Positions 11,978 through 24,730 of a stretch of 64,000 bases of DNA are shown piece by piece. The DNA is from Utricularia gibba. Lineage: Eukaryota; Streptophyta; Magnoliopsida; Lamiales; Lentibulariaceae. Positions within the stretch are counted from its first letter, which is position 1; every line of letters starts with the position of its first letter. Made by a program: the position numbers and the translations under genes. Where the stretch lies: NCBI GenBank assembly GCA_002189035.1, contig NEEC01000013.1, forward strand, positions 62,001-126,000. Reading direction: 5' to 3'. The notes beneath the pieces were generated by a model that saw nothing but the letters and a program-made list of their open reading frames with translations, was not told where the DNA came from and did no database searches.

Positions 11978-13339
11978 GTGATAAACGAAAATTACTAATG
12001 TCGTTGTAAAAATAAAATTTTCGTATCAAATAAATTGGTAATTCCTAATCCTCACAAAATACAAATTAAAAACAAAATGTAAAGCAGAACTAGAGGTCAA
12101 TCACAAGAAGCTGATGTTTGCTAAGTGTTTTAATAGAGATAGTGTTCAGAATAAATGTTGTTCTTAGTCTAAGATCAAACTAACAATAATAGTCAAACTC
12201 GTAAGTAAGTTCAAGTTGTAGAATAGAAAATAACAAGTGTTGGTTCTATGTATGGGATAATACTAAAATGCCTTAAGGTAATGCAGTTGACGTGGTACTA
12301 AATTTCCTAACTTAATTTACAATGTTTCTATACTCACAGCTCCAAACAACCTAAATCTACCTAGGTCATTCATCATATTTTCAGCTCATATAGTCCCCAA
12401 TATCAGTAACAACATCGCAATTGGGTCTACCCGCATACAAAATATATAGAACTAGGTTTACCCGATTCTATTGATTCCACCCTAGACTAATACCTACTAC
12501 TCTCATCTTAATTTGTTGGCCTTCCTCTAAATCAAGAATCTAAGTTGCAAAGCTATTTGTTTCTTCCCATAGGTCTACCTATGGAATGATACAAACAATA
12601 ACTAAGAAACAAAGATCAATTGCATTATTAACCCTAGTCCTACATCACCATTCTACACTTTAAGGTATCCTTAAAGTTTTCACTTCTCATGTACGGAAAA
12701 TAAAGCAATGTTTCATAGTCACGAACTGAAAAAAATATTCCCAACATTGTCAAACAAATAACCAATGAAAATAAAGTTTCAGCAAACTAAGTAAACAAAG
12801 TGTTCTATTTTCTGTTTGCTATTGTTCACAACGTGAAACAGTAGTGCTGACTGGGTCTTGGAAGTGTTCTTGAGGATGGGAGCCTTCTTCGCGAGAATCT
12901 CCATCTTCTCCTCTTCTGATTGGTGTTTGTAGTGTTGGAGCAGCCTCCCAGTGCGTCGCTGTTGCTGAAACTCTCAACCCTTTCGATTCTCTTTTGGCCT
13001 GAACTTGCAGACTATAGGCAGCAAAACAATGCTCTTTGTCTCTCTTCGGATATTGTGCCCTCTTCTACTTATTCTATACATTTTTTAGTCTGATTTGATG
13101 CTAATTCTCCTATTGAACTTAATTAAAGATCTCTAACAAAGGTGGTAGACTAAATCAAAGGATTTAGTCTACTTTTCAGCATAAACACAATATTAACGTA
13201 AACAGCATATAAATCATGAAAAACCACACAAATCTAATCTAAACCACAGTAAAATATAACAACTTTGCATTATAAAATGCAAAGAAAACGAGGAAAAGTG
13301 TAAAAGAGGATTTATATGATGAAATTTAGGGTTCTTACA
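11978..13339 (+). mobile_element. Solo-LTR family A copy (A2)
   Basis: Begins GTGATAAACGAAAATTACTAATGTC (over two lines of the window) and follows the family A order: GTCTACCCGCAT, GGTCTACCTATGG, a GC-richer stretch, then a perfect 12-bp hairpin at 13145-13172. CTCAT precedes it (11973-11977) and follows at 13340-13344. However, sequence past 13340 resembles 31615-31640, so the 3' boundary and that target repeat are tentative. No coding capacity. Confidence 0.7.
13145..13172. other. Hairpin of LTR family A, covaried version
   Basis: GTAGACTAAATC, a 4-base AAAG loop, then GATTTAGTCTAC: a perfect 12-bp stem. Relative to copies A4 and A6 (GTGGGCTAAATC / GATTTAGCCCAC), stem positions 3 and 5 have changed on both arms so that pairing is kept. 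Confidence 0.85.
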
Positions 13340-13344
13340 CTCAT

Positions 13345-14205
13345 TTTCGAGTTTTACAAAGAAGATGAGGAAAAGTAATGAAATCCAGTCTTTTGTTTTG
13401 TTTTTGCTCTTGAATCATTGTTTTGAAATGAAATTTCAATAATAATTCACCGTACAACAACCTTATTTTATTATTACGATGGTTTTTGTGCACTTAAGAA
13501 TTACCAATAGTAATGGGGTCATCCAATATTTTGGCATGTACTGCCATATAAAGATGTCTTGGATAATAGACTTTTTCTAAATGAATAGTTAGAACACCCA
13601 TCACATCCTATGAAATAGAAATTTATTTCATAAAACTCGGCATTGAGTTTAATATAAAATAGAATTTATATATATTAAATTTAATTTGTATATAAATATT
13701 TGAATTTTAATTTAAAAATAATTGAATCAATAGAGATATAAAACAAGCTAATCCATCACTTTATTTTTTCGTACACAAAAAATAAGATAATAATAATTTT
13801 CAAAATATATAAAAATTAATAATGATAAATACATAGAAATTGTGAAAATAATAAATAATATCATCTTCATAGAAAATTGATGCTTTCAGATTTTTTTAAA
13901 ACAAACTAAAAATAAACAATACTAAAACAAAAATATGTTTTAAACACAATATGAAAAAAAAGCCAAAATTCAATATTCCACTCAATAGAAGGTTACCTCC
14001 ATGTATTTATGTATATATAAACCTAAAACAATGACTTATTTAAACGACTTTGAAAAATCTTATTCTAAAATAGTGTTATATGGTAATTGATGAAACATTA
14101 ATGCTCATCATGTAAAACTCATTAAAACTATTTTACCCCTGTAATGTTCATATATTTGATCATAATCTCACCAGCTCATACTTTTGTATACATATTGGAC
14201 CAAAT
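13345..14205. other. AT-rich intergenic sequence
   Basis: AT-rich sequence with many short homopolymers. Its first 30 bp resemble 31615-31640, suggesting that an older repeat underlies both places. No gene seen. Confidence 0.45.
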
Positions 14206-15672
14206 TATTAGGTTTCTCGTAGACATCGCAAGTCAAAAAAGTGTGGAATTTAAAATTTTTTGAGAAACTCAAATCACAAATTTTGAAATACGGTATAAAT
14301 TAGATAAAGAGGTTCTGAAAATACCTTTCAATGGATTGCATTGTTCACCAACCTTCAATAGTAGACAATCTCAATGGTATCAACATACGTACATCACTCG
14401 GTCAATAACATTTTCAAGGCCGCAAAATGATAGTCGATCTTTTCGGATGCTAGTAGAGAAACTCGTCCCCTAGTAGATTAATCTCACGGAGAATGAAGAT
14501 ATAAAAATCTCTACATATTGAATCTTTTGCTATTATCTTATTTAGATATTTAGTAATATATCTAATCAAATCTCCATAAAGATTTTCTCATGAAAATCAA
14601 AGAGATATATGTTCGCAAATCTTATCTATATTAGATCTTTTATTTTATCCATTTTACCAACAACATTTCATGTAATTGTATCATTCTATATTATATCTAG
14701 AAATGACTTCAATATTTTGTGCCCTATAAATTTTTTTAATCAATGTCGTAATAATGAATTTATTAATTAAATTTTAATTAATCAGATCTATTATTATCGA
14801 TCATAATTAATGTCTAGAAACATATCATGATCTCGAAAATGTAATAATATTTAGGTGAACTGATTAAGTCTTTCTCTGAACAGCCAACATGCATTAAATA
14901 ACTTTTATCATACTTATATCTCATTCGATAGCAGAACATGAATAGGTTTCTTTCTGACGTATCAAACTTATAATTGCATTTAAGTACTAACATTAAATGA
15001 TCAAATCAAACTCTTTGAGTGTCATTAACCTGAACCTAGAACTTATTATTAGGCTTGATGCAATTACTTGAAATAAAATCTCATACCTAACTTAAGTGAT
15101 GAATCCTTTATTGATCAATCATCTATCTTCAATATTAAGGCGTCACATCCCTTTTCATCCATATAAGGTAAGCTATTGTTAGACTTCCATTAATAATGAG
15201 CGAAAATATGAACTTAAGATCAAGACAATTTTATTAATCTTAAATTTAAACTTAATTGTATGACTTTCATATTTGAGATCTTGCCATTGACATTTGTTTA
15301 GTTTTCCATAGTTGCATCTCGAAGATGAGTCATCCAGTGGATCAATTTTTTAATCGACACCCACATATTGGTTTTAATAATCTCATTACACCAATTTTGA
15401 GAACTATTGCCTAAACAATTTAGGAAACTAAATATGTTTCAGCTTATCCATATTTGTGATATTTTCATTTCACAAATACCTTAACTAGAGAATTTTTAAC
15501 TTGAAAACAAATGCTTGGAGAATCTGACATTGTGATCTCATCATAATTTCTACAATGTGTAGATCAAGTAGAGGTTTTTATCAATGATATAAATTTGATC
15601 ACAATTCAAAGTGAATATCAAAAGATAAGATTTGTTAATGAGTTGATAGTCTCTAGAACACATATATTAACA
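14206..15672 (+). mobile_element. Solo-LTR family C copy (C1) with target duplication
   Basis: A 1467-bp element with decayed ends (TATTAGGTTTCTCG ... ATATTAACA) flanked by perfect 5-bp CAAAT repeats (14201-14205 and 15673-15677). It aligns throughout with the copies at 33 and 35 kb, sharing GTTCACCAACC, GTATCAACA/GTATCCACA and AGCATCTCGAAGATGAG-like stretches. No protein coding. The TG..CA-like ends plus the 5-bp duplication indicate a solo LTR. Confidence 0.85.
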
Positions 15673-15770
15673 CAAATGTGGTTTCACAACAATATTCTAT
15701 TGAATTTTTCTCCTTCAATTTAGGATTCTGTCACATTTGCTTATGATTTTGTGATAATCAATAGCATGTT

Positions 15771-16770
15771 TGATAAATGAAATTTCTTAATGTCGTTATC
15801 AAAGAAAATAAATTTTCGTATCAAATAAATTTATGTTCCATAGTTTTCAAAAAATACAAATTCAACACAAAATGTATAGTAGATTTTTTTATAATGTATT
15901 TTTTACAATGTATTTCTTACAAATAAATGTATGTTCCATATAAATTCAATGTATTTTTTATAATGTAGATCATAGAATAAATGTTACCTTTAGTTCAAAG
16001 TCAAACTAACAATGATATGCAAATTCAGTAAGTAAAATCAAGTCATAACGTAGAAAGTAACAAATACTGATTTTGAGAAGGAAATAATACCAAAATATCT
16101 CAAAATGGTTCAGGTGATATAGTGTTTAAGTTCCTATTTTAATCTACAAATTGTCTAGATTCACACTCTAAACAACCTAATTCTATCTAGGTTGTTTGCT
16201 ATGTTTTCAGCTAAAGTGGTCCTTAATGTCATTATGGATTTCACACTTAGGTCTAACAATATGCAAAATATGTAGATACTAGATTTACTCAATTTTATTG
16301 ATTCTACCCATGACTACTATCTACTATCTCTGTCTTAACTTATTAGTCTACCTCTGAATCAAGTGTTTGAGTTGCAATGTTATTCACTTTCCCCTTTAGA
16401 TCTACTTGAAAAATGTTAGAAACGAAAATTAATGTATACAATGGTAGATTATCTCATCAATCCAAGTACATATCACCTTCTCACACCTAAAGGCATCCTT
16501 AAATTTAGCAAACTCATGTGTGATAAGCAAAGCATATCTTATCAAGATAAACTATTAAAAATATCATAAATATTGTGAGATAATTAGTCATAGGAACTAA
16601 ATATCTAGCAAGCTAAAAACAAAGTAAAATAGTTTTTTTTCTTCGTCTGCTACTATTGACAACTCGAAATATCATAAAGTTCTTCATCTTGGAGGTTTTT
16701 CTTCTAGAAAAATCGTCTTCTTCCTTCCTTCTCTTCCTTGTTCTTCTTGATATTTATTGCTGTTGTTGAA
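15771..16770 (+). mobile_element. Solo-LTR family A copy (A3), 3' truncated
   Basis: Starts TGATAAATGAAATTTC and matches family A through the shared GTCTACC-rich middle and the stretch CTTCTAGAAAAATCG. Similarity fades by about 16770, before the hairpin and the TATCA end. A local triplication of a TTTTTTATAATGTA-like phrase lies at 15887-15970. Confidence 0.65.
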
Positions 16771-18713
16771 GTTTTGTAGAAAACTCAACACAAGAAAGTT
16801 CGTAAAAATACTAATCCATGGAGAAGACCTAAGTAATACAAAGTCTAAGAAGACATTTCCCATGAATGGAACATCCAAGTAATGTAATGGTTGAGAAGAT
16901 ATTGTTTTTGGAAAGAACATTTGAGTATAAAATGCTTGGGGTGACCATGTGAGGAACCCAAGAAGAAAGATTTATAGAGAAATATAATTATGCCTAACAA
17001 GGTAAATCATGTTAATTACCTAATGCCTAACAAGCATCAGAGCATGAAAAGTATTTAAAATACATAATGAATCTAAGAAGTCTTGAAGAGCTCAATAATG
17101 ATAGTTCACAAGATGAGAAGAAAATATAGAACCATGCATGCAAATCTTGCACACTGATTGACCTCTTGTGAGATCATGTCAAATTCAACTAGCTTCCACA
17201 CCTACACCACATTAGGATAATAATGTCTTAAGAATTTGAATTGAAATACCTCCAAGGGTGCATCTTCACTTGGAACCTAATGATTGGTCTTTCACCATTG
17301 TATTGCATCACTCATCATGGCACATAGTGATCATCTCTTGAATCCTTGGGGAATCCCATACAATTGTAGCTTATTTTGGTGAACTTGGGTCCCATAGACT
17401 CTTCATCCACTATTGCATTACATAACCCACCTCATTTGGGGTGTGTCATGGAACTTAGAGACTCAAGTTTTCTCAAGTCATAGATAGTACACTAGCATTA
17501 GTCCCTCATTACCTTATATTGCAACTAAAATTGATCAAACTTACTACCATTCCCTCAAACAATGACAAAGATGACCACAAAGATGCACTCTACTATAGGC
17601 CCTTCTATATGTAAGTTTAGTGAGGATCTCCAAAAGATTTAACTACTTGCACCATGACATTACAACTACTAAAATCATTCCACGTGTCCTATCCATTAAC
17701 TCACATAGTGAGATACACTCCTCTTGACCTTGAAAATCTCAAATGTACTCATACCCATTAGTCTTAATCACACCCATTAGTCCTAATCACATACCTAGTC
17801 ATGACCTACATCAAAGGTTGTGAGTGACTTTGCTTATCTCTCTCTATATCACTCTATGCTTCTCCAACGCCTATTAACCTAGTTTTGATAATGCCTATGA
17901 TAATGACTTGCACTCAAAACTTAGATCTTGACTGCCTACTAGTGGCACTCTCCCCTCTCACCTAGCGGTAACATGCCATAAGTGGGTTGGGGTTTAGGCT
18001 TAACCATGTGCGCCAAAAACAAACATTGTATTTAAACATAGTCCCAAAAGCAATTACAATTTCAAAACAACTTATCAAGACCATCCAACCCCTAATCTAG
18101 ACATGTAACAACCAATAACATCCCCATGCCCTTGTAACTCATCGTCATTTTTCCATACACCCATGTTCTAACTCGGATCTGAACATACAAGGATCATGTA
18201 AGGAGTCAATCTGATAGCCTACCTACCTCCCCCATTTTCCTCACTTCACCTTCATTTTCCAAGATACATACCACACTCAAAATCCCCTTCCCCTTTTGTG
18301 GATCCCACCCCCTCAATCCTTCAAGTAATCACTTGGTTGAACCAAGTGAACCGATATCTGAAAAAAAAATGAGTTGGGTGATACTTTACCTTAAAAATTT
18401 GGATTCAAGTCATATCACATGGAGCTATTTGTTTCACATGCTATCAAAATCGATAATTAATTCAAGCTATTTGCTGAAGCTCCAGTTTTAATAAAAGTAC
18501 TTCTAGAAGTGATTCTCAACCAAAACATGTGTTGCTTTTGCTTCACACGGAGCTAAAAGAGCAAAGTGTTTCAATTTTTTGGAATGTGGGGGACTCGTGT
18601 TCTAATAAGATTTGAGACCATATTTATTGCATTGCAAAGACAAAAAAGAAGTATATTGTTCACATAATTAATATTGAATGACTCTATTGTGATTATGAAA
18701 TCTATACAACTAC
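16771..18713. other. Unassigned sequence, no gene recognised
   Basis: Mixed-composition sequence with short frames only. It is less AT-rich than the LTR copies around it and carries no family motif I recognise. It could be the remains of an older element. Confidence 0.4.
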
Positions 18714-19323
18714 TAATGTGTTAAGTGTCAATTTCTCACCATTTCTTAGATTGTTTTTATGCTTAATTATGATTAGAAATGTCTAATTAGGAGTCTACAA
18801 TATGAGATTTAGTTTTTTATTTTGTTTAGGATAATTATCCTAAATCTTGTATTTTATCTAATAATTTTGCTAGTTTTAATTGAGTTTTTCTAGAGGTGCA
18901 CACATGGCAGTAAGTGAGAAAAAGAGGGCAGCAGATGGCAACAAATTGGATCTTACCGAGCTGACATTCCCTTGATTTCCAGAAGACTGCAGACACCTAA
19001 TCAGAGCAGATGTTTGCTTGCAAGTCACCCCAATTCACAGCAGAACCAAGGAGATACGAAAGCTCAGACTCTCATTGAAGTTCAGTTTTGTTGACACGTT
19101 GAAAAAGTAGTAGTTAGTTTAGTTTAGACTTTTGTTTCTCTCTCTGAAGGATTTTCCTCCAATTCTCTCTAGAACCTTGTTTTCGTTTCCTCTAGTTTGT
19201 ATGGCCGTTCGCAGCTAGAAACATCTGTTTTTGAGTTGGAATACTTCTAGATCCATGTTTCATTAGCTTATCTTCAACTCTTTTTGAATTCGAACGGGTT
19301 TCGTATCTTTTCGAGCGACTATG

Positions 19324-20727
19324 TGATAAACGAAAATTCCTAATGTCGTTGCAAAAATAGAAATTTCGTTATCAAATAAATTTATAAGCCCTAATCCTCA
19401 CAAAATACAAATTAAACACAAAGTGTACAGTGGAATACAGGGTCGATCACAAAGAGCTTGTGCTTGTTATGTATTTCAGCAGATGCAGAATTCAAAGTAA
19501 TGGTAAGTCTTAGTCTAAGCTCGGACCAATAGTGGTAAACAAGTTCGGTAAACAAAATCAGTAAACAATATCAGTTATTAACGCTAAGGTAACAGGTATT
19601 GGTTCTAACTTAGAATAATACTAAGGTGTCTTACTGTAGGTGATATGCTGCCAAAATCTCTAATTTAATCTATCATCTTCCTACACTCACAATTTCAAAT
19701 AAGCTAAGTCTACCCAAGTCATTTATCATATTTTCAGCTAAGTTAGTTCCCCATATCATCACCAACATTACAATTAGCTCTACCCGCATGCAAAGCATAT
19801 AGAACTAGGTCTATCCGGTTCTATTGGTTCTACTGGTTCTACCCCAAACTAACACTTAATGTTCCCGTCTTGATTTGTTGGTCTACCTCTAAATCAAGCA
19901 TCTAAGTTGTGAAGCTACTTGTTCCCCTCCTTAGGTCTACCCATGGCTTGATAGAAATAAGACCTAAGGAACAATGGAGAATTTTATTAAGACTCCTAGA
20001 CCAACACTATCATACCTCACCTTAAGTCACCCCTGGGGTTTAGCTACTCATTCTTTGAAGGTAAAATGTAATGGCATTAATATAAAACAACGAAAATGTT
20101 GAGAACATCATGCAGAAGTTGGGTGCAAAAATAAAAAATATCAACAAACTAAAATAAAGCAGTAAGAGTTTTGGTTTCCATCTGCTACTGTTCCTGGGTC
20201 GGAACAGTAGCGTTGAATTGAGTCTCGATCTCCTTCCTTCACGCTGGAGGTTCTTCTCCATAAAAATGGTCTTCCTTTCTCCTTCTCCTTTAGTATTCTT
20301 CGTGCTCAAGTTGGGGGAGAAAACCCCTCGTGTGTGTTCTGAAAAACGCATTGTCCCCTTGCGATTCTCTCTCCTCTCCCTTTCTCTCGCCTCTCACTGC
20401 CCAAGGCAAGTACATTCTCTGACAGTTCTGCTGCTCCTGCCCCTAACTTGCAGACTGTTGTCGGGACAGTGTATTCATTGCTTCCTTTCTGCATGGTAAC
20501 TTACATGAAATCCTTGACTCTTCCATGATTTTCGGGTAGCTATTGAGCTCAAAATTGGGTTAGAACATGGGTGGGCTAAATCAAGGGATTTAGCCCACTA
20601 AAACACCAAAAATCACATTTTCCTAAATTATATATAAAAATACTTAAAACTATAAAATAAACAACCTAACATAATTAAAAACTCATGATTTTTATATCCT
20701 AAAAACATGAAAATTTGTGTGCTATCA
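19324..20727 (+). mobile_element. Solo-LTR family A copy (A4) nested in family B
   Basis: A 1404-bp element from TGATAAACGAAAATTCC to GTGTGCTATCA with 5-bp inverted termini TGATA/TATCA and perfect CTATG target repeats (19319-19323, 20728-20732). This is the best-preserved family A copy and a good reference for the family. It contains short open frames only, none resembling a protein domain, and a perfect 12-bp hairpin at 20571-20598. Confidence 0.92.
20571..20598. other. Hairpin of LTR family A, reference version
   Basis: GTGGGCTAAATC, loop AAGG, GATTTAGCCCAC: perfect 12-bp stem, about 130 bp before the LTR's 3' end. Confidence 0.85.
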
Positions 20728-21713
20728 CTATGTTACAGTCTTTCTGTAACAGTCTCCTTATTCAACATTCATGGTTAATTGATCAATACTCGTGAGTTTT
20801 GGAGAGGAGTAAGGTAGAGAGCACCAACTCATACCCTTTTGGCAGGAGGAAGACAACGTTTTGTCTTTGGCTGTACCTCAGGATAAATGGACAGGTAGTG
20901 ACCTTGTATCTGGACTCATTGGGTCATTGGCAACATTCAGGCACACGCGCGCAATTCAGCAGTGAGAGTACGCTGGCAGGACGTCTTATTCTCACGTTCG
21001 TCCAAGGAGGAGCAACATCGAGCTATTCCCGTGCCTTCTTGCAAGAGAGTGTAAGGGAGGATAGACAATTCCTTACTCCTATAATCGTGTACTCGAGAAG
21101 ACCAGAGAAGAGTGGAGACGCAACGAACATAGTTGGACAGGATTCCAAACTCAGGAACATTCACTTTATTTAAGGTTCATTGCTTAAGTTTATTTCAGTT
21201 GTCTGTTTAAAACCCTCTTATTCCCTCACTCAAGCTTCATCATTTACATTTCTCGCACCTTTACTTCCAAAACCATTTACAAATCGTGACAGTTGTATTT
21301 GGTGTGACCTCAACATTCACTGAAAAACAACTCCCTGTGTTTGACACCCGTACTATGCTTTTGTGTTTTACGAGTTTTAAAAATATTAATATTTGTTGTG
21401 GAAATGACATGCATCATAATGCAAAGAATTGATTAAGGGATATAATTCAGTATGGAACTATGACCTAGATTGGCTAAACTAGGTTGGAGTAATGGATCCA
21501 CCTATGGGTAATAAAATGGCTCAAAGGTAATCGGTAAATCGATTGTACATCATGAATGGGATCTAAAAGAGATAGAGTCAGCTAGTAGCTACTGGCAAAC
21601 AGTTTGAAAGGCCGCTAACTTATAGGAATTTAGAGCAGGAGGTGGTTATATGTCGATAGGGACACAAGAAAGATCAGGCGAATCTTGCAAAGCACAAAAC
21701 GTATCTAACCCCT

Positions 21714-22984
21714 TGATAACTGGAAATTCTAATGTAGTTGCAAAAGAATGAATTTTAGTATCAAATAAATTTATGATCTCTTATATTGATAAAATACAAA
21801 TTAAACACAACTTGCATAGTGAATTTCGAGGTCGATCACAAGGATCAAGTACTTGTAAAATGTTTCTCGAGATATAGAATTTAGAATAAATTTTACTTTT
21901 AATCCAAGATTAAACTAAAAATGGTATATAAATTCAGAAAGTAAAATCAAGTCACAATGTAAAAAATAATAAATACAAGTTATAAGCCCAAAATTATATT
22001 AAGATATCTGAAGGTGGTTTAAGTTCCTAAACTAATTTATAATTTGTTTATATAGATATTCTAACCTACTTAAGTTTACCTATGTTGTTTCTTATTTTCG
22101 ACTAAATTAGTTATTAATGTTATCACCCATATTTTGATTTGTTGGTCTATATCAAAATAAAGCTTTTGAGCTACAGTATTGTATATCCACCCCCCCCCCC
22201 CCCCCCGCTCCCTTTAAGTCTACCCAAGAGATGTTAGAAGTGAAAGCTAATGTACTCAATGGTAGATTATATCCTAAATCACATCATCTTGTCAAACCTT
22301 AAGGCATCCCTAAATTTAGCTACTCATTTGTAATAATTAAAGCACAATCTCATCAAGATAAACTAAAGAAAACATCATAAACATTGTGAGACACACAATC
22401 ACAAAAACTAAATATCCAGCAAACTAAAGAGAAAGTAAAGTGTTTTTTTTTGTCTATTCTTGCTTACAACCTGGAATAGTAGCACTAAACCAAGTTTTAA
22501 TGCTTGTTCTTCGTATTGAAGACTTTTTCTTTTGGAAAAATCATCTTCTTCTTCCTTATTATTTGTTGTTGTCACCTCTCAAAGAAGCTCTTTGTTGTGT
22601 TCTTTTTTCAATTCTCTCTCTCTTCCAAAATCTCTTCTCCTCTCTTTTTTTAATGTAAGTACGGTTTCTGACAACCTTACTATTTTTGCCTCTAACTTGC
22701 AGTCTGGTGCAGCATTGTCTCTTGTTTTTGCACTACATATTTTGCTAAGTGGCTGCCGCATGAAATTCTTGTCTTGCTCCTCCCTGATTTTAAGATCTTG
22801 TTGCTACGCTTAAAAAGTTACTAACATAGAATGGGCTAAATCAAAGGATTTAGGCCATATGCACATAAAATCATATCTACCTCTAATTTCGGAAAAGGTT
22901 TTAAAATCATAGAATAAATACCAAAACATAATTAAAAAGTCACAACTTTCATATCTTGAAAATAACAAAATTCATGTGTTATAA
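21714..22984 (+). mobile_element. Solo-LTR family A copy (A5) with poly-C expansion
   Basis: Starts TGATAACTGGAAATTC and ends near TGTGTTATAA. Flanking sequence is CCCCT before and CCCCC after, a possible degraded target repeat. A run of 17 C (22190-22206) sits where other copies have a short run (CCCCTCC) before TTAGGTCTACC. The hairpin at 22831-22858 retains 11 of 12 pairs. Confidence 0.75.
22831..22858. other. Hairpin of LTR family A, outer pair covaried
   Basis: ATGGGCTAAATC, loop AAAG, GATTTAGGCCAT. The outermost G-C pair of the reference is A-T here (both arms changed). One internal G/G mismatch is present. Confidence 0.75.
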
Positions 22985-23483
22985 CCCCCAGAGAATCGGT
23001 CGGCCAAGGCTTCCCTATAAATAGGAGCCCTAATCTGTAGAATAGCAATCTGCATCCATTGCATCCCCTATAAATCCCTCCTTTTCTCTTAGTAAAAGTC
23101 GTTTCTTCGGTGAGCTCCCTAACTCCATGGTTTTTTATCACAACGGTTTTTATATAAAAATCTATGATCTTGCTTTACCACTTTTCATATAGCAAAAACC
23201 ATAATCTTACAAATTGGTGACTTGGATCACCAAAACATCCAATTTAGTTTTCAAAATCAGACCATTTCCTATTACAAATTTTTTAACCGCAACAAATTCA
23301 CAAAAGACTTGATGATTTGATCTACGTTCAATATTACAAAAAACTTAAGGATGTGTAATTTACACTCATATTGTAGTTATATCATCATTTGTTAGGTGGA
23401 ATGTGGAAAAGAAGTTTTTCTATTCTATGAACCTTGATAATATTGAATAAATCGATGCATGAATGATAGAAGATAATGAAGAT
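22985..23483. other. Spacer between LTR copies
   Basis: About 500 bp. The first 170 bp are less AT-rich (GAATCGGTCGGCCAAGGC onward); the rest is AT-rich. No gene or bounded repeat recognised. Confidence 0.4.
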
Positions 23484-24725
23484 TGTTAAATCTTTTTGTA
23501 TGTCTAAATCTAATAGAAGTCCTTTAGTTAAGAATTTTTGGTTTTATTTAGATTAGGGTAAGGGTCCTAATTATTAGGTTTTTATACTCTTTTTAGTTAA
23601 GTCATATTTAAGTATTGTTAGAGACGAACACCGGGTAGAAAGTGGAGAAGGGAAGTAGTAGAAAGCGATAATTAAAATCTTACCTAAATGAAATTCTCCT
23701 TGATATCTGAAAAACCATAAACACCTAATGATGAGCCTTGGCATGTAGGACACGATTGTAGTTGACATAAGAAAATCTGATTACTACAATTTCAGAGCAG
23801 CAGGTCCCTCGCAAGTCACTCAAGAGAACTACATAATGAATGGGTGACAAAGTTGAGATGAAAAGGGACTTTTCTCAATTGCGGTTTCAATTTTTAGACT
23901 TGTTTTGTTGCCTTATATAGCCGTTCATGGCTGAATGCCATTGTTTCTCGGTTGAGAGGCTCTCACATGTATGTTTCATTAATTAATCTTTACTTCTTTT
24001 TTGAATTTGATCAGGTTTCACATTTCTCCACATGAATACGTTATAATCTTTCTATAATGACCCCCATATTTAAAATTCACTATTAGCTTAACATTACCTA
24101 TGAGTTTTAAAGAGGAATAAAGTGGAAAGCATCAACTTATATCCTTTTGGTTCGAGAGAGACAACATTTTGTCTGTGACTGTATTTCATAATTAATGGAT
24201 AGATAATAACCTCGTATTTGGACTATTGGGTCATTGTTAGTATTTAGACACATGCATGCAATTCCACAATGAGGATAACCACGGCTGGACCTATTATCTT
24301 TCTGTTCTTTCAAGAGAAAGCAACATTAAGTGATTCCCATGGCTACTTGTAAGAGAGTGTAAGAGGATGTATACAATTTTTTATTCTCATAATCGAGTAT
24401 TCGAGTGAAGCAAAGAAGATTGGAGACACAATGAACATAATTGGATAGAATTCCAATCCTAAAAACAATTCTGTATTTAGGATTCATCGTTTAACTTCAC
24501 TTTTGTTGTTTGCTCTTATAGTTTTTTTTATTCAGATTTTATCATTTATATTTCTAACGTTTTTTACTTTTACAAACTATTTTATGAATGGTGTTAGTCT
24601 GTAAGCAATTAAAACCTTACCTTTCTCTAAAAAAATCGATTTCCTTTGATCAACATCAGTATTACACTTTTAATGTTTTATATGTTAAGAATTTTATAAA
24701 ATTTGTTGTGCAACTACACATATGA
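23484..24725 (+). mobile_element. Solo-LTR family B copy (B2), uninterrupted
   Basis: A 1242-bp copy from TGTTAAATC to ACACATATGA, flanked by perfect AAGAT repeats (23479-23483 and 24726-24730). It aligns with both halves of B1 and is diverged from it. At about 24045-24060 it runs straight through the site where B1 holds a family A LTR, so it preserves the pre-insertion arrangement. Confidence 0.85.
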
Positions 24726-24730
24726 AAGAT

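Larger units (their letters stand above)
18719..21416 (+). mobile_element. Solo-LTR family B copy (B1), split by a nested LTR
   Basis: Family B runs from TGTTAAGTGTCAATTTC to ATGACATGCATCA, flanked by perfect 5-bp TAATG repeats (18714-18718 and 21417-21421). Its own sequence is about 1.29 kb; the rest is the family A insertion at 19324-20727 with its CTATG duplication. The sister copy at 23484-24725 has no insertion at the matching place (near 24045), which confirms the nesting. Confidence 0.88.

Noticed and set aside
20218-20499. Open frames on both strands in the GC-richer part of LTR A4
   Set aside because: They are inside a solo LTR, the equivalent stretches of other copies are disrupted, and no domain is visible.
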